The notes below the pieces were generated by a model. The model saw nothing but the letters and a program-made list of their open reading frames with translations, was not told where the DNA came from and did no database searches. Shown here in pieces: positions 26,068 through 34,251 of a stretch of 64,000 nt of DNA (position 1 is the first letter of the stretch; each line of letters opens with the position of its first letter). The stretch covers positions 1-64,000 of the forward strand of contig CAZODQ010000001.1 of NCBI GenBank assembly GCA_964578625.1, read 5' to 3'. Made by a program: the position numbers and the translations under genes. The DNA is from CAZBSE01 sp964578625 (GTDB lineage: Bacteria > Actinomycetota > Humimicrobiia > Humimicrobiales > Humimicrobiaceae).

Positions 26068-26880
26068 TTAAGATTTTAATACTCTGCTGACACCCGACAT
26101 GAAACTCTCTACCTTCTTAATACCCTTTTTTAAATCATCCGTCTCGAGCAGTAAGGACAAGATCTTGCTTCCTATTATGATACCATCGCAGTAGTCCTTA
26201 ATACGGATTATCTGTTCCCTATTGGAAAGACCGAATCCCAACGCAAGCGGAAGACTGGTTATTTTTCTTAAACTGCGAAGGAAAGTCCTTACTTCCGGAT
26301 TTACACTATCTCTTACACCGGTGACTCCTTTTACTGAAACGCAATATACGAATCCTCTGCCTTCTTTTGCGATGATAGATAACCTTTTTTGTGTGGAAGT
26401 CAGAGAAGCAAACATAATATTATCTATATTAGTATTATTAAAATAACTCCTGTAACTTTTGAATTCTTCCAGAGGCAGGTCCGGGATTATGAGGCCGTTT
26501 ACACCTGCATCCTCGGCTTTTTTTAAAAATCTGTTAAAACCATAATGGTAAACAGTATTAAAATAAGTCATGACAGCTATAGGTGTATCACTCCTTTTCC
26601 TTATCTTAAGTATTGAACTAAAAACAATATCAGTATTTATTCCATTTTCCAGGGCAATCTTCGAGGTAGCCTGAATGACTGAGCCGTCAGCCAGCGGATC
26701 CGAAAATGGGATGCCTACTTCGATTATATCTGCTCCATTTCTATCCAGAGTATCAAATAGAGTAAAAAAGCCGTCAAGACTGGGAAATCCGCAGGTTAAA
26801 AATGGGATAAACGCTTTTTGGTTATTTTCCCTTAATCCCTTAAAAACTCCACCTATGTTTCTGCTTTTAAAGTCATTCAC
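26068..26880 (-). CDS. trpA: Tryptophan synthase alpha subunit
   Basis: Cleaves indole-3-glycerol phosphate to indole and glyceraldehyde-3-P and passes indole to TrpB. 270 residues, TIM barrel. The catalytic glutamate is in IIEVGIPFSDPLADG and the aspartate in GLIIPDLPLEE. The phosphate site is GFGLSNREQI plus GIIIGSKIL. It is the last gene of the operon, 20 nt after trpB. A 16-base AT palindrome overlaps its stop but has no loop or T-run typical of a terminator. Confidence 0.97.
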   Translation of the reverse strand: MNDFKSRNIGGVFKGLRENNQKAFIPFLTCGFPSLDGFFTLFDTLDRNGADIIEVGIPFSDPLADGSVIQATSKIALENGINTDIVFSSILKIRKRSDTPIAVMTYFNTVYHYGFNRFLKKAEDAGVNGLIIPDLPLEEFKSYRSYFNNTNIDNIMFASLTSTQKRLSIIAKEGRGFVYCVSVKGVTGVRDSVNPEVRTFLRSLRKITSLPLALGFGLSNREQIIRIKDYCDGIIIGSKILSLLLETDDLKKGIKKVESFMSGVSRVLKS

Positions 26881-26900
26881 TGATCTTCTCCAATTACCTC

Positions 26901-28124
26901 TTACTTATTATCAATATCCTTATCCCCCCGCCCCGACAGATTGACAATGATCACTTTATTACTGTCCAAGGTCGGGGCAAGCTTTGCAGCATAAGCCAGG
27001 GCATGAGCACTTTCATATGCCGGAATTATCCCTTCACATACCGATAATACCTTAAATGCCTCCAGAGCTTCTCTGTCCGATACATGCTCATACTTGACTA
27101 TTTTATTTTCCTTAAAATATGCATGTTCCGGACCGACTCCGGGATAATCAAGCCCTGCAGATACAGAGTATGCTTCCTCTATCTGGCCGTAATCATCCTG
27201 CAGCACATAGCTAAAAGCACCGTGAAAAACACCTTTTTCCCCACAACATAAAGTCGCCCCGTGCTTCTTACTACTGATACCCTTACCTCCTGCTTCTACT
27301 CCTATAAGTTTTACCGAATCTATGTCTTTTAAAAATGGGTAAAATATCCCGATTGAATTGCTCCCTCCGCCGACACAGGCTATGATATAATCAGGAAGTC
27401 TTCCTTCTATATTTAATATCTGCCTTTTAGTCTCCTTACCTATAACTACCTGGAAGTCCCTTACCATGGTTGGATAGGGATGGGGGCCCACCACCGAACC
27501 TAAAACATAATAAGTATCATCCACTCTCGAGACCCAGTAGCGAAGAGCCTCGTTTACTGCATCTTTTAGTGTCTTACTTCCTGATGAGACTTCTATTACC
27601 TCTGCATTCATAAGTTTCATTCTGTAAACATTGGATGACTGCCTCTTGATATCCTTGCTTCCCATAAAAATCTTACAATCCATATTAAACAGCGCTGCTG
27701 CTGCAGCAGTAGCAACACCATGCTGCCCTGCACCGGTCTCCGCTATTATAAACTTCTTCCCCATTTTTTTGGCAAGCAGTACCTGACCTATGGTATTATT
27801 GATCTTATGAGCACCGAGATGACAGAGATCTTCTCTCTTTAAATATATCTTTGCTTTACCCAATCTGTGTGAAAGTCTTTCAGCATAGTACAGGGGTGTC
27901 GGCCTCCCGGCATAATTTTTTAAATAAAATGAAAGTTCTTTTTTAAAACTTTTATCCTTTTTAAACTTAAAGTAACTCTTCTCCAGCTCATCCAATGCGT
28001 TTATTAGTATTTCTGGAACATATCTTCCGCCATAAATTCCGAAATATCCATCCCTGTGACTCTTATAGTTCTTCTGTTTAAAAATACCGCTTGCTTTCTT
28101 TAGTCTTTTTTTATCTTTCTTCAT
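26901..28124 (-). CDS. trpB: Tryptophan synthase beta subunit
   Basis: PLP enzyme joining indole and serine. 407 residues. The PLP lysine is in LGAHKINNTIGQ, the glutamate in AETGAGQHGVATA, the phosphate loop is GGGSNSIG, and C-terminal ESAHALAYA and NLSGRGDKD are present. It is the classical TrpB1 type that works with TrpA. A lysine-rich extension of about 20 residues precedes the core. Tightly placed between trpF and trpA. Confidence 0.98.
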   Translation of the reverse strand: MKKDKKRLKKASGIFKQKNYKSHRDGYFGIYGGRYVPEILINALDELEKSYFKFKKDKSFKKELSFYLKNYAGRPTPLYYAERLSHRLGKAKIYLKREDLCHLGAHKINNTIGQVLLAKKMGKKFIIAETGAGQHGVATAAAAALFNMDCKIFMGSKDIKRQSSNVYRMKLMNAEVIEVSSGSKTLKDAVNEALRYWVSRVDDTYYVLGSVVGPHPYPTMVRDFQVVIGKETKRQILNIEGRLPDYIIACVGGGSNSIGIFYPFLKDIDSVKLIGVEAGGKGISSKKHGATLCCGEKGVFHGAFSYVLQDDYGQIEEAYSVSAGLDYPGVGPEHAYFKENKIVKYEHVSDREALEAFKVLSVCEGIIPAYESAHALAYAAKLAPTLDSNKVIIVNLSGRGDKDIDNK

Positions 28125-28144
28125 CTACTGTCAATCTCCATTAA

Positions 28145-28801
28145 CTACCTTAAGGCATTAATAAATCTACTGACTTTGTATACATCCTTTTTACCTGGAT
28201 AAGTCTCTAATTTAGACGAGGCATCGACACCGAAAGGTTTCACTATGTTTACAGCCTGTCTCACATTTTCTGTATCAAGTCCTCCGGATAATATAATAGG
28301 AATTTCACTGAAACAATTTTTTGCAATATTCCAATCAAAAGATATCCCTGTCCCTCCATAAATATTTTCACTGTAGCTATCCAGCAGAATAAAATCTATA
28401 TGCTCTTTTATTTTCTTTATCTCTTTGCTCAGCCCGCCTTTATAAGACTGGCCTCCGCCTTTAATCCTTATAGACTTTATGATCTTTATACCTCTGCGCC
28501 TATCATTCAAATCTTTTAAAAAATGTATATCCTCATCTCCGGAAAGCTGAATGTAATCAAGCTTTAGGTATTCAGAATCCTTAATGACTTTTGAAATCTT
28601 CTCATTTACAAATACGCCCACCATTGAAATCTTTTTATTTTGCTTATTTCTAACAGCTTCAATTATTTTTTTCGCTTTAGAAGCATTTACTTTTCTGGGA
28701 CTGTTGGTAGACAGTATGAAACCCATTGCATCTATATTTAACTTGGATATTTTTTCTGCATCTTCTAAATTAGTGATCCCGCATATTTTTATCCAAACCA
28801 T
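28145..28801 (-). CDS. trpF: Phosphoribosylanthranilate isomerase
   Basis: Amadori rearrangement step of tryptophan synthesis; a monomeric-type TIM barrel of 218 residues from the ATG at 28801. That ATG is preceded by AAGGTG nine bases upstream; a further in-frame ATG at 28822 would add seven residues. The core begins VWIKICGITNLEDA with the catalytic cysteine in KICG, GFIL near residue 30, VDASSKLET near the end and the aspartate in FILLDSYS. Located between trpC and trpB. Confidence 0.95.
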   Translation of the reverse strand: MVWIKICGITNLEDAEKISKLNIDAMGFILSTNSPRKVNASKAKKIIEAVRNKQNKKISMVGVFVNEKISKVIKDSEYLKLDYIQLSGDEDIHFLKDLNDRRRGIKIIKSIRIKGGGQSYKGGLSKEIKKIKEHIDFILLDSYSENIYGGTGISFDWNIAKNCFSEIPIILSGGLDTENVRQAVNIVKPFGVDASSKLETYPGKKDVYKVSRFINALR

Positions 28802-28857
28802 ATTTAAGTTCACCTTATCCATATTTATATTCTGTCTTTTAGGACTTCTTTTTTTCT

Positions 28858-29670
28858 TTATATCAATTTTTTATCTCTAAGCTCAAGTTCCATACTCTCA
28901 AGGGTCTTCTTAAGATTTTCACTGGCCATAAAGTATCCACCGATTAGAAAAGTATTCAGACCGCTTGAAAATAGATCTTTAATATATTCAGTATCTTCTA
29001 TTCCACTCTCACAAACAAAAACCTTATCTTTTAAATCCTCTTTTTGCATGTAATCTAAAAAATTGTAAATATTTGTACCATCAACACTCATGTCTTTCAA
29101 ATTACGGTTATTTATACCTATAAATCGTGTACCGGTATCCAGTGCTTTATCTAAATCTTTTATGTTGTGTATCTCAACCAGTACATCCAATCCAAGACTT
29201 ACAGCTAAATCGTAAAGTTTTTTTAACTTCCTCCCCGCTAAAAGTGAGCTGATAAGCAGAATGCAATCAACTCCAAGAGCAGCGCTTTCATAAATCTGTA
29301 TATCACTGAAGATAAAATCTTTTCTCAATACCGGCATATCTGAATTTTCCTTAGCTATCTTTACGTCCTCCGGTTTACCCTTAAAATATAATGACTCTGT
29401 TAGGACAGAAATACCACAAATAAAACTTCTAAACTTATTATAGGTGAGCACAGTCTCTTTGATATCAAGTTGTTTGTTTATAATTCCTTTTGAAGGAGAG
29501 GCTTTTTTAATCTCCGCAATTACATTTATTTTTCCATTTCCGATATTTTTAAAGAAACTCCTCTTATCTCTTACTGTTTCTTTTAGAACAGATTTTATCA
29601 AACTTGAATTTTCTTCTATCTTTTTTATTTCTTCTTTTTTTGAGATTAAAATCTCTTTTATATACTTCAA
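28858..29670 (-). CDS. trpC: Indole-3-glycerol phosphate synthase
   Basis: Ring-closing decarboxylase of the pathway. 270 residues. The catalytic lysine and glutamate are in VIAEIKKASPSKG, the second lysine in VLRKDFIF, and EIHNIKDL, GINNRNLKD, VCESGIE and FLIGGYFM complete the barrel. The start is TTG, 9 nt after trpD, with AAAGGTAG about 12 nt upstream lying in the end of trpD, which suggests coupled translation. It is an independent gene, not fused to trpF as in enterobacteria. Confidence 0.97.
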   Translation of the reverse strand: MKYIKEILISKKEEIKKIEENSSLIKSVLKETVRDKRSFFKNIGNGKINVIAEIKKASPSKGIINKQLDIKETVLTYNKFRSFICGISVLTESLYFKGKPEDVKIAKENSDMPVLRKDFIFSDIQIYESAALGVDCILLISSLLAGRKLKKLYDLAVSLGLDVLVEIHNIKDLDKALDTGTRFIGINNRNLKDMSVDGTNIYNFLDYMQKEDLKDKVFVCESGIEDTEYIKDLFSSGLNTFLIGGYFMASENLKKTLESMELELRDKKLI

Positions 29671-29679
29671 AATTATCCA

Positions 29680-30696
29680 CTACCTTTTCATGCATGTAAA
29701 TTCTATCAATTTTTCCAATTTCTCATATGCTTTTCCACTTTCAATAGAGCTGCAGGCTAGATCCACTGCTTCAGACAATGAGTCGGCTTTTTTCCCTGCA
29801 ACTATAGCAGCTGCCGCATTGATGACAGCAGAATCTTTTTTAGCACCTTTATCGGCTCCGGTAAGGATGTCGATTAAAATTCTGGCATTTACCTTTGCAT
29901 CTCCACCAATAAGATCTGCAATATTTGATCTTTTAAAGCCGAGTTCTTCAGGATCAAAGATATATTTACTGACTTTTCCGTCTCTAAGTTCGGCAACTGA
30001 ACTTTTACCTGAAACAGAAAGTTCATCAAGTCCCTCTTCACTGTTCACCACAAATGCCCTATCCACGCCTAAATTCTTCAGGGTATTTATCATGATATCC
30101 GCTAAACTATTATCAAATATACCCAGGATACGGCCGTTTGCCATTGCCGGATTGGTAATAGGACCTAAAATATTAAAAACGGTTCTTATACCCATATCTT
30201 TTCTTGCCTTTGCTACATGCTTCATAGCCGTATGTGCTTTAGGAGCAAAAATAAAACCTATGCCTACTTCATCCAGACAACTTGAAACTTCGCTGCATTC
30301 AAGATTTATATTTACCCCCAGTTCTTCCAAAACATCAGCACTTCCACTTCTGCTGGATACACTTCTATTGCCATGTTTCGCAACCGGCACACCAGCCCCA
30401 GCAGCTATAAATGCAGCAGTAGTGGAAATATTAAAGGTATTTAAGCCGTCACCACCGGTTCCGCAGGTATCCACTATATTTTTATATTTACTTTTTACTT
30501 TTACAGCTTTATCCAGCATGGCTCTGGAAAAGCCGCTCACTTCATCAGTTGTTTCACCTTTCATTTTCAATGCGACAAGAAAAGCTGCGATTTGACAGTC
30601 ATTAGCATTCCCTTCCATTATAAACTGCATTGCCTTATATGCTTCATCCTGGCTTAGACTTATTCCATTTAAAACCTTCTCTAAAAAATTCTTCAT
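29680..30696 (-). CDS. trpD: Anthranilate phosphoribosyltransferase
   Basis: Transfers the phosphoribosyl group from PRPP to anthranilate. 338 residues from the ATG at 30696, which has GGAGGTG six bases upstream; an ATG at 30711 lies within that ribosome-binding sequence and is unlikely to be used. Motifs: VDTCGTGGDGLNTFNIST, KHGNRSVSSRSGSADVLEELG, FAPKAHTAMKHVAKAR, NILGPITNPA. No glutamine amidotransferase domain (TrpG) is fused to it. Confidence 0.97.
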   Translation of the reverse strand: MKNFLEKVLNGISLSQDEAYKAMQFIMEGNANDCQIAAFLVALKMKGETTDEVSGFSRAMLDKAVKVKSKYKNIVDTCGTGGDGLNTFNISTTAAFIAAGAGVPVAKHGNRSVSSRSGSADVLEELGVNINLECSEVSSCLDEVGIGFIFAPKAHTAMKHVAKARKDMGIRTVFNILGPITNPAMANGRILGIFDNSLADIMINTLKNLGVDRAFVVNSEEGLDELSVSGKSSVAELRDGKVSKYIFDPEELGFKRSNIADLIGGDAKVNARILIDILTGADKGAKKDSAVINAAAAIVAGKKADSLSEAVDLACSSIESGKAYEKLEKLIEFTCMKR

Positions 30697-30749
30697 CTTA
30701 TACACCTCCATACCCGATCATTACTTTTAATATATTTCCTGCAGCCGGC

Positions 30750-32243
30750 CTATTTAAATAATCCAATAGCCTTAAAAAGAGCAGCTGCCTTATTTACAGT
30801 TTCATTAAATTCGTTTTCAGGCTTGGAATCATATACTATACCGGCACCCGCCTGAATATAAGCTATACTATCTTTTATAATAGCCGTCCTGATAGTGATA
30901 CAGCTGTCAAGATTCCCATCATAACCAAAATATCCTACGGCTCCCCCATAAGGGCCCCGGCTGGTAGGCTCCAGTTCACTTATGATCTGCATTGCCCTTA
31001 TTTTTGGAGCTCCGGACAATGTACCCGCTGGAAATACACTTCTGAGAGCATCATATATTGAATTATTTTTGCTTAAAGTCCCCTCTACCTTTGATACCAG
31101 ATGCATGACATGTGAATATTTCTCCACACTCATATATTTTTTGACCTTCACGCTGCCATACCTGCATACTCTTCCAAGATCATTCCTGGAAAGATCGACC
31201 AGCATATTATGTTCGGCTTTCTCTTTCTTATCATTTAACAGGTCATTTGCCAGATCCCTGTCTTCCTTTAAAGTCCGGCCTCTTCTTCTTGTACCGGCAA
31301 TAGGACAGGTCAGTATTTTTCTGCCGTTTATCTTGATCAAAGGTTCCGGAGAAGCTCCTATGATCTTTATATTACCAAAATTGAAATAATACATATACGG
31401 CGATGGATTTATGGTTCTGAGTCCGCGGTAAATACCAAAGGGGTCGGAAAATTTATCGGTATAAAACCGCTGGGACAGTACTATCTGGAAAGCTTCCCCT
31501 TCAGTGATATATTCTTTTGCCCGTCTTACTGCCATCAGGAACTTTTCCTTTTTAAAGTTGGAATTTAAATTAAAGACTTTAAAAGACGAACTGCTGACAG
31601 CTGCAGAGTCAAAGCTGCTTTTTAAAAAATTTCCATTGGTTGCAATGATCTTCTTTTCCAAACTTTTAATTTTTTCAACCGAAATATCGTAAGTCTTCCC
31701 GGCAGAAACCCTGCTTCCAATTTTTACTGTGGAAACTATTTTCATACGGTTAAGCAGGTGATCAAAAACCACCACCAGATCTGTAAGATAAAGCATAATC
31801 TCAGGTATATGTAACTTATTTTCATAAACAGGGATTTGGTCAAAATATTTAACCAGATCATAACTCAGATAACCTACGGCACCGCCTACGAAATGGCTGA
31901 GCTCCGGATTTTTATACATATTATTTTTTTTCATGATTTTTTCTAATTCCAGAAGCGGGGTTCTCGTATTTATTTTAAATACCTTGTTTTTTCCTGTATT
32001 TAAAGTAAAAACTTCATTATCAAATTTTATTAAATTATCACATCCCACTCCGATAAAAGAATATCTTGACAGGTTTTTTGAACCCTCTATGCTTTCCAAT
32101 AAAAATCCATACCCTTCGAGCCCACCGGTCTTTACAAATATTGAGGCAGGTGTTTCTGTATCTACTATATATTCTTTATATACCGGTATTAAATTATAAT
32201 CTCCTGCAATTTTTAAATATTCGTTTTTAGACGGATAAAACAT
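30750..32243 (-). CDS. trpE: Anthranilate synthase component I
   Basis: Aminates chorismate and eliminates pyruvate to give anthranilate. About 497 residues. I choose the ATG at 32243, preceded by AAAGGTGG; the GTG three codons earlier lies inside that ribosome binding site. The C-terminal chorismate-binding domain has GEAFQIVLSQRF, LTCPIAGTRRRG, EHNMLVDLSRNDLGR, FPAGTLSGAPKIRAM and IQAGAGIVYDS. The N-terminal LLESIEG contains the conserved LxS tryptophan-feedback motif. First gene of trpEDCFBA; its amidotransferase partner TrpG is not in the window. Confidence 0.96.
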   Translation of the reverse strand: MFYPSKNEYLKIAGDYNLIPVYKEYIVDTETPASIFVKTGGLEGYGFLLESIEGSKNLSRYSFIGVGCDNLIKFDNEVFTLNTGKNKVFKINTRTPLLELEKIMKKNNMYKNPELSHFVGGAVGYLSYDLVKYFDQIPVYENKLHIPEIMLYLTDLVVVFDHLLNRMKIVSTVKIGSRVSAGKTYDISVEKIKSLEKKIIATNGNFLKSSFDSAAVSSSSFKVFNLNSNFKKEKFLMAVRRAKEYITEGEAFQIVLSQRFYTDKFSDPFGIYRGLRTINPSPYMYYFNFGNIKIIGASPEPLIKINGRKILTCPIAGTRRRGRTLKEDRDLANDLLNDKKEKAEHNMLVDLSRNDLGRVCRYGSVKVKKYMSVEKYSHVMHLVSKVEGTLSKNNSIYDALRSVFPAGTLSGAPKIRAMQIISELEPTSRGPYGGAVGYFGYDGNLDSCITIRTAIIKDSIAYIQAGAGIVYDSKPENEFNETVNKAAALFKAIGLFK

Positions 32244-32297
32244 AAAACCCACCTTTTAAATCTTTAAACCAATATTCTAACCTGCTAGTAATTGGTT

Positions 32298-32327
32298 TTA
32301 TCCTTTTATTAATAAAAGCATCCCCAT
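32298..32327 (-). CDS. Second mini-ORF in the trp leader (MGMLLLIKG)
   Basis: ATG at 32327 follows TAGGAG with a seven-base spacer, a strong ribosome binding site, and encodes MGMLLLIKG before TAA. It contains no tryptophan. It overlaps the two competing stems, so ribosomes translating it would affect their pairing. It could equally be a chance ORF. Confidence 0.3.
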   Translation of the reverse strand: MGMLLLIKG

Positions 32328-32360
32328 TAAGGATCTCCTATCTTTTAGCTTTGCTTTTAT
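32303..32360 (-). promoter_or_regulatory. Mutually exclusive stems upstream of trpE
   Basis: On the minus strand ATAAAAGCA (32360-32352) pairs perfectly with TGCTTTTAT (32320-32312). That same strand can instead pair with ATAAAAG (32309-32303). One segment with two partners is the logic of an attenuator or anti-terminator. The stems are AU-rich and no long T-run follows, so control of translation rather than termination is possible. Confidence 0.4.
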
Positions 32361-32453
32361 GGAAATACTCTTAAATAGTCAGTTATTTATTAATGTAAAT
32401 TGAATATGTAGAAAAATTTAAATAGAAGCGAGAAATTCCCACAAGCCAAGCTT

Positions 32454-32498
32454 TTACAAGCTCTGCCAGCAGGAATTATCTTTTAACCAGAGTAACAT
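32454..32498 (-). CDS. Candidate trp leader peptide (two Trp in 14 residues)
   Basis: ATG at 32498 opens a 14-codon frame MLLWLKDNSCWQSL ending TAA, with tryptophan at positions 4 and 11. Tryptophan is rare, so two in 14 codons upstream of trpE suggests a TrpL-like attenuation peptide. The stop lies in the loop of an AGCTT/AAGCT stem. Against it, the Trp codons are not adjacent and no clear ribosome binding site precedes the ATG. Confidence 0.42.
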   Translation of the reverse strand: MLLWLKDNSCWQSL

Positions 32499-32595
32499 GC
32501 TTATCAGCTTTTTTGTGTAATTATATTTTCGTATATTAAAAATCATAAATCCAGCTAAAATATTTACCATTAGTCCGTACTTTCAGATTTTCTAT

Positions 32596-32623
32596 ATATT
32601 AGCATATTTTTTTATCAAGTCAA
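32596..32623 (-). promoter_or_regulatory. Predicted trp operon promoter (extended -10)
   Basis: On the minus strand TTGACT (32623-32618) is followed after 16 bases by TAATAT (32601-32596), and TGC directly before the -10 makes an extended -10 element. Transcription would start near 32589. It is the best sigma-70-like match between the Phd-type gene and trpE. Confidence 0.55.
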
Positions 32624-32718
32624 TGACAATGATTTAACACTTTATATAAAGCAGGGCAGTATAAAAATCTATTGAAGAATCATATATAATTTTATAACAG
32701 TCAATTTCGGCTAGTACA

Positions 32719-32937
32719 CTATTTCTTTTTACTTTTTTCGGCAGCTTCAAGCATTTTCTTAGCAATCCTGAGCTCGGTTTTTCTTCTGGTCTCTTCAGTA
32801 TAAACCCTAAGCTCCGCTACCAACCTGTTGTACCTTGTTATAAATATTGTATCGCCTAAATTTTCCGTTAGATACTTTGTGAGGTTAACCCTCAACTCAT
32901 TAGTATCAATTCTTTTAACGTCTTCTTCGTAAGCCAT
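32719..32937 (-). CDS. Orphan Phd/YefM-type antitoxin
   Basis: 72 residues. IDTNELRVNLTKYLTENLGDTIFITRYNRLVAEL matches the Phd/YefM N-terminal domain: a helix-strand unit that dimerises and binds operator DNA, with the TRYNRLVAEL strand typical. The C-terminal tail (TELRIAKKMLEAAEKSKKK) is basic and shorter than in full antitoxins. No Doc, RelE or PIN toxin gene is seen on either side (237 AT-rich bases upstream, the trp leader downstream). It may be a relic or a free-standing regulator. Confidence 0.72.
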   Translation of the reverse strand: MAYEEDVKRIDTNELRVNLTKYLTENLGDTIFITRYNRLVAELRVYTEETRRKTELRIAKKMLEAAEKSKKK

Positions 32938-33174
32938 ATCTCACTCCTTCAATACCATCAACTTTACAAAATTTTTATTATTAAATTTGTATTAGTTTCT
33001 AATAATATATTTAATAACTAATTTTTATTATTATCTCATATTTAATTAAAAATTTCTATAATAAAATGATTAAATTTTATATTTTGGATTATATTATAAA
33101 ACAAATTTAAAAATAATTAAATACTTTTTAAAAATACTTCTAAATACTTATTTGAATATTATATTTTTATTGTA

Positions 33175-34251
33175 TTATATTTTCTGAAAGATGCCGTAGA
33201 TATAACCGCATATTTTTGAAAAATCTATTAGCAGAAGTAAAAAAGGTATGGTTGGGATAGATAGGAACTTCTCAAACCTATAAAAAATAAAGCTTCTCTT
33301 ACCATTCCAGTTTCTGACCAGTCTGACATAGGGCTTTAAAATGTAAAGCATGAAAAGGGGTATCAATACAGCCAATATCCATTTACTAAAATAAAACGCA
33401 CTGAACAAAATAATTAAGAAAGCAAGAAATGCAGCAAATCTTATAAGATGGCGGGCCGGATACATATTGCCTACGGCGTCGCCTTTTGCATATCTAAAGA
33501 ACTGCTGGGATATTTGAATAAGGTTCTCCCTCATCCTCCAATAAACCACAGCTTTTGGATTGAACCTTATTTTATAACCGGCAGATTTTATATTAAAATT
33601 AAATCTCATATCTTCTCCGTATTCCATATTTTCGGGATAACCGCCGGCTATAGTCCAGATATCCCTTTTAAAACTAATATTTCTGGACGAAGGCATATAC
33701 CTTTCAGCTTTTATTTCCTTTTCCGCAGGCATGATACATACGGCAAGACATTTCTGTATGAAATTCCGGCATAACGGCAGATTAAGACCTCCGACCACAT
33801 TACATGAACTATCATTATAAAAGGCAGTAATTTCTTTTAGCCAGTTTCTATCTAGAATACAGCCTGCATCACCTACGCATATAATCCTGCCTGACGTGTT
33901 TTTTATGGCATTATTTCTACCCTGTGAAATATTTGCACCTTTTTTTCTTATCAACCTGATATTTATGACATATGTCCCACTTTTATTCTTTTTTATCCTA
34001 CCCCTGTTATTTTCATTTAACACAATATTCAGACCCCTGTGTTTCGGTGAAGCTATATTTTTGAAAAATTTTGAAGTAATACTAAAAGTCTTATCTTCAG
34101 AACCTCCGTCCACTATAACTATTTCCCCAGGAAGACATGTCTGTGCCATTAGACTTTTTAGAAATTCAGAAATATTCCCTTCCTCATTATAAACAGTAGT
34201 TATGAAGCTTATATCCGGAAGTATGATTTTTTTACTATTTTCAACTGTCAT
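33175..34251 (-). CDS. GT2 family glycosyltransferase with C-terminal membrane helices
   Basis: 358 residues. The N-terminal GT-A domain has ISFITTVYNEEGNISEFL, IVDGGSEDKTFSI, GANISQGRNNAI and a metal motif near VGDAGCILD (DAGC in place of a strict DxD). YGEDMRFNFNI is the acceptor ED motif. At least two hydrophobic helices near residues 275-315 and a further one near the C-terminus suggest membrane attachment. It overlaps the next upstream gene by 11 nt. Donor and acceptor are unknown. It is the last gene of a glycosyltransferase run from 43.7 kb to 33.2 kb. Confidence 0.85.
   Translation of the reverse strand: MTVENSKKIILPDISFITTVYNEEGNISEFLKSLMAQTCLPGEIVIVDGGSEDKTFSITSKFFKNIASPKHRGLNIVLNENNRGRIKKNKSGTYVINIRLIRKKGANISQGRNNAIKNTSGRIICVGDAGCILDRNWLKEITAFYNDSSCNVVGGLNLPLCRNFIQKCLAVCIMPAEKEIKAERYMPSSRNISFKRDIWTIAGGYPENMEYGEDMRFNFNIKSAGYKIRFNPKAVVYWRMRENLIQISQQFFRYAKGDAVGNMYPARHLIRFAAFLAFLIILFSAFYFSKWILAVLIPLFMLYILKPYVRLVRNWNGKRSFIFYRFEKFLSIPTIPFLLLLIDFSKICGYIYGIFQKI

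Larger units (their letters stand above)
32244..32590 (-). promoter_or_regulatory. Long 5' leader of the trp operon, candidate attenuator region
   Basis: About 345 bases separate the predicted trp promoter from trpE, far more than a ribosome binding site needs. The leader contains a Trp-containing mini-ORF, a stem-loop around it (AATTCC / GGAATT enclosing AGCTT / AAGCT), a second mini-ORF with a strong ribosome binding site, and competing AU-rich stems. No T-box consensus (AGGGTGGNACCGCG) and no GAG/TAG repeats for TRAP are seen. Confidence 0.5.

Noticed and set aside
26062..26077. Perfect 16-base palindrome AAAATCTTAAGATTTT at the trpA stop as a terminator
   Set aside because: It has no loop and no G/C, so the RNA hairpin would be unstable; no T-run of useful length follows.
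29444..30595. A 383-codon plus-strand open frame
   Set aside because: It is antisense to trpD and the start of trpC, whose proteins are unmistakable; its translation is low-complexity Ser/Leu/Phe typical of a shadow frame.
32244..32590. T-box riboswitch before trpE
   Set aside because: The AGGGTGGNACCGCG consensus and the matching anti-terminator bulge are absent on the minus strand.
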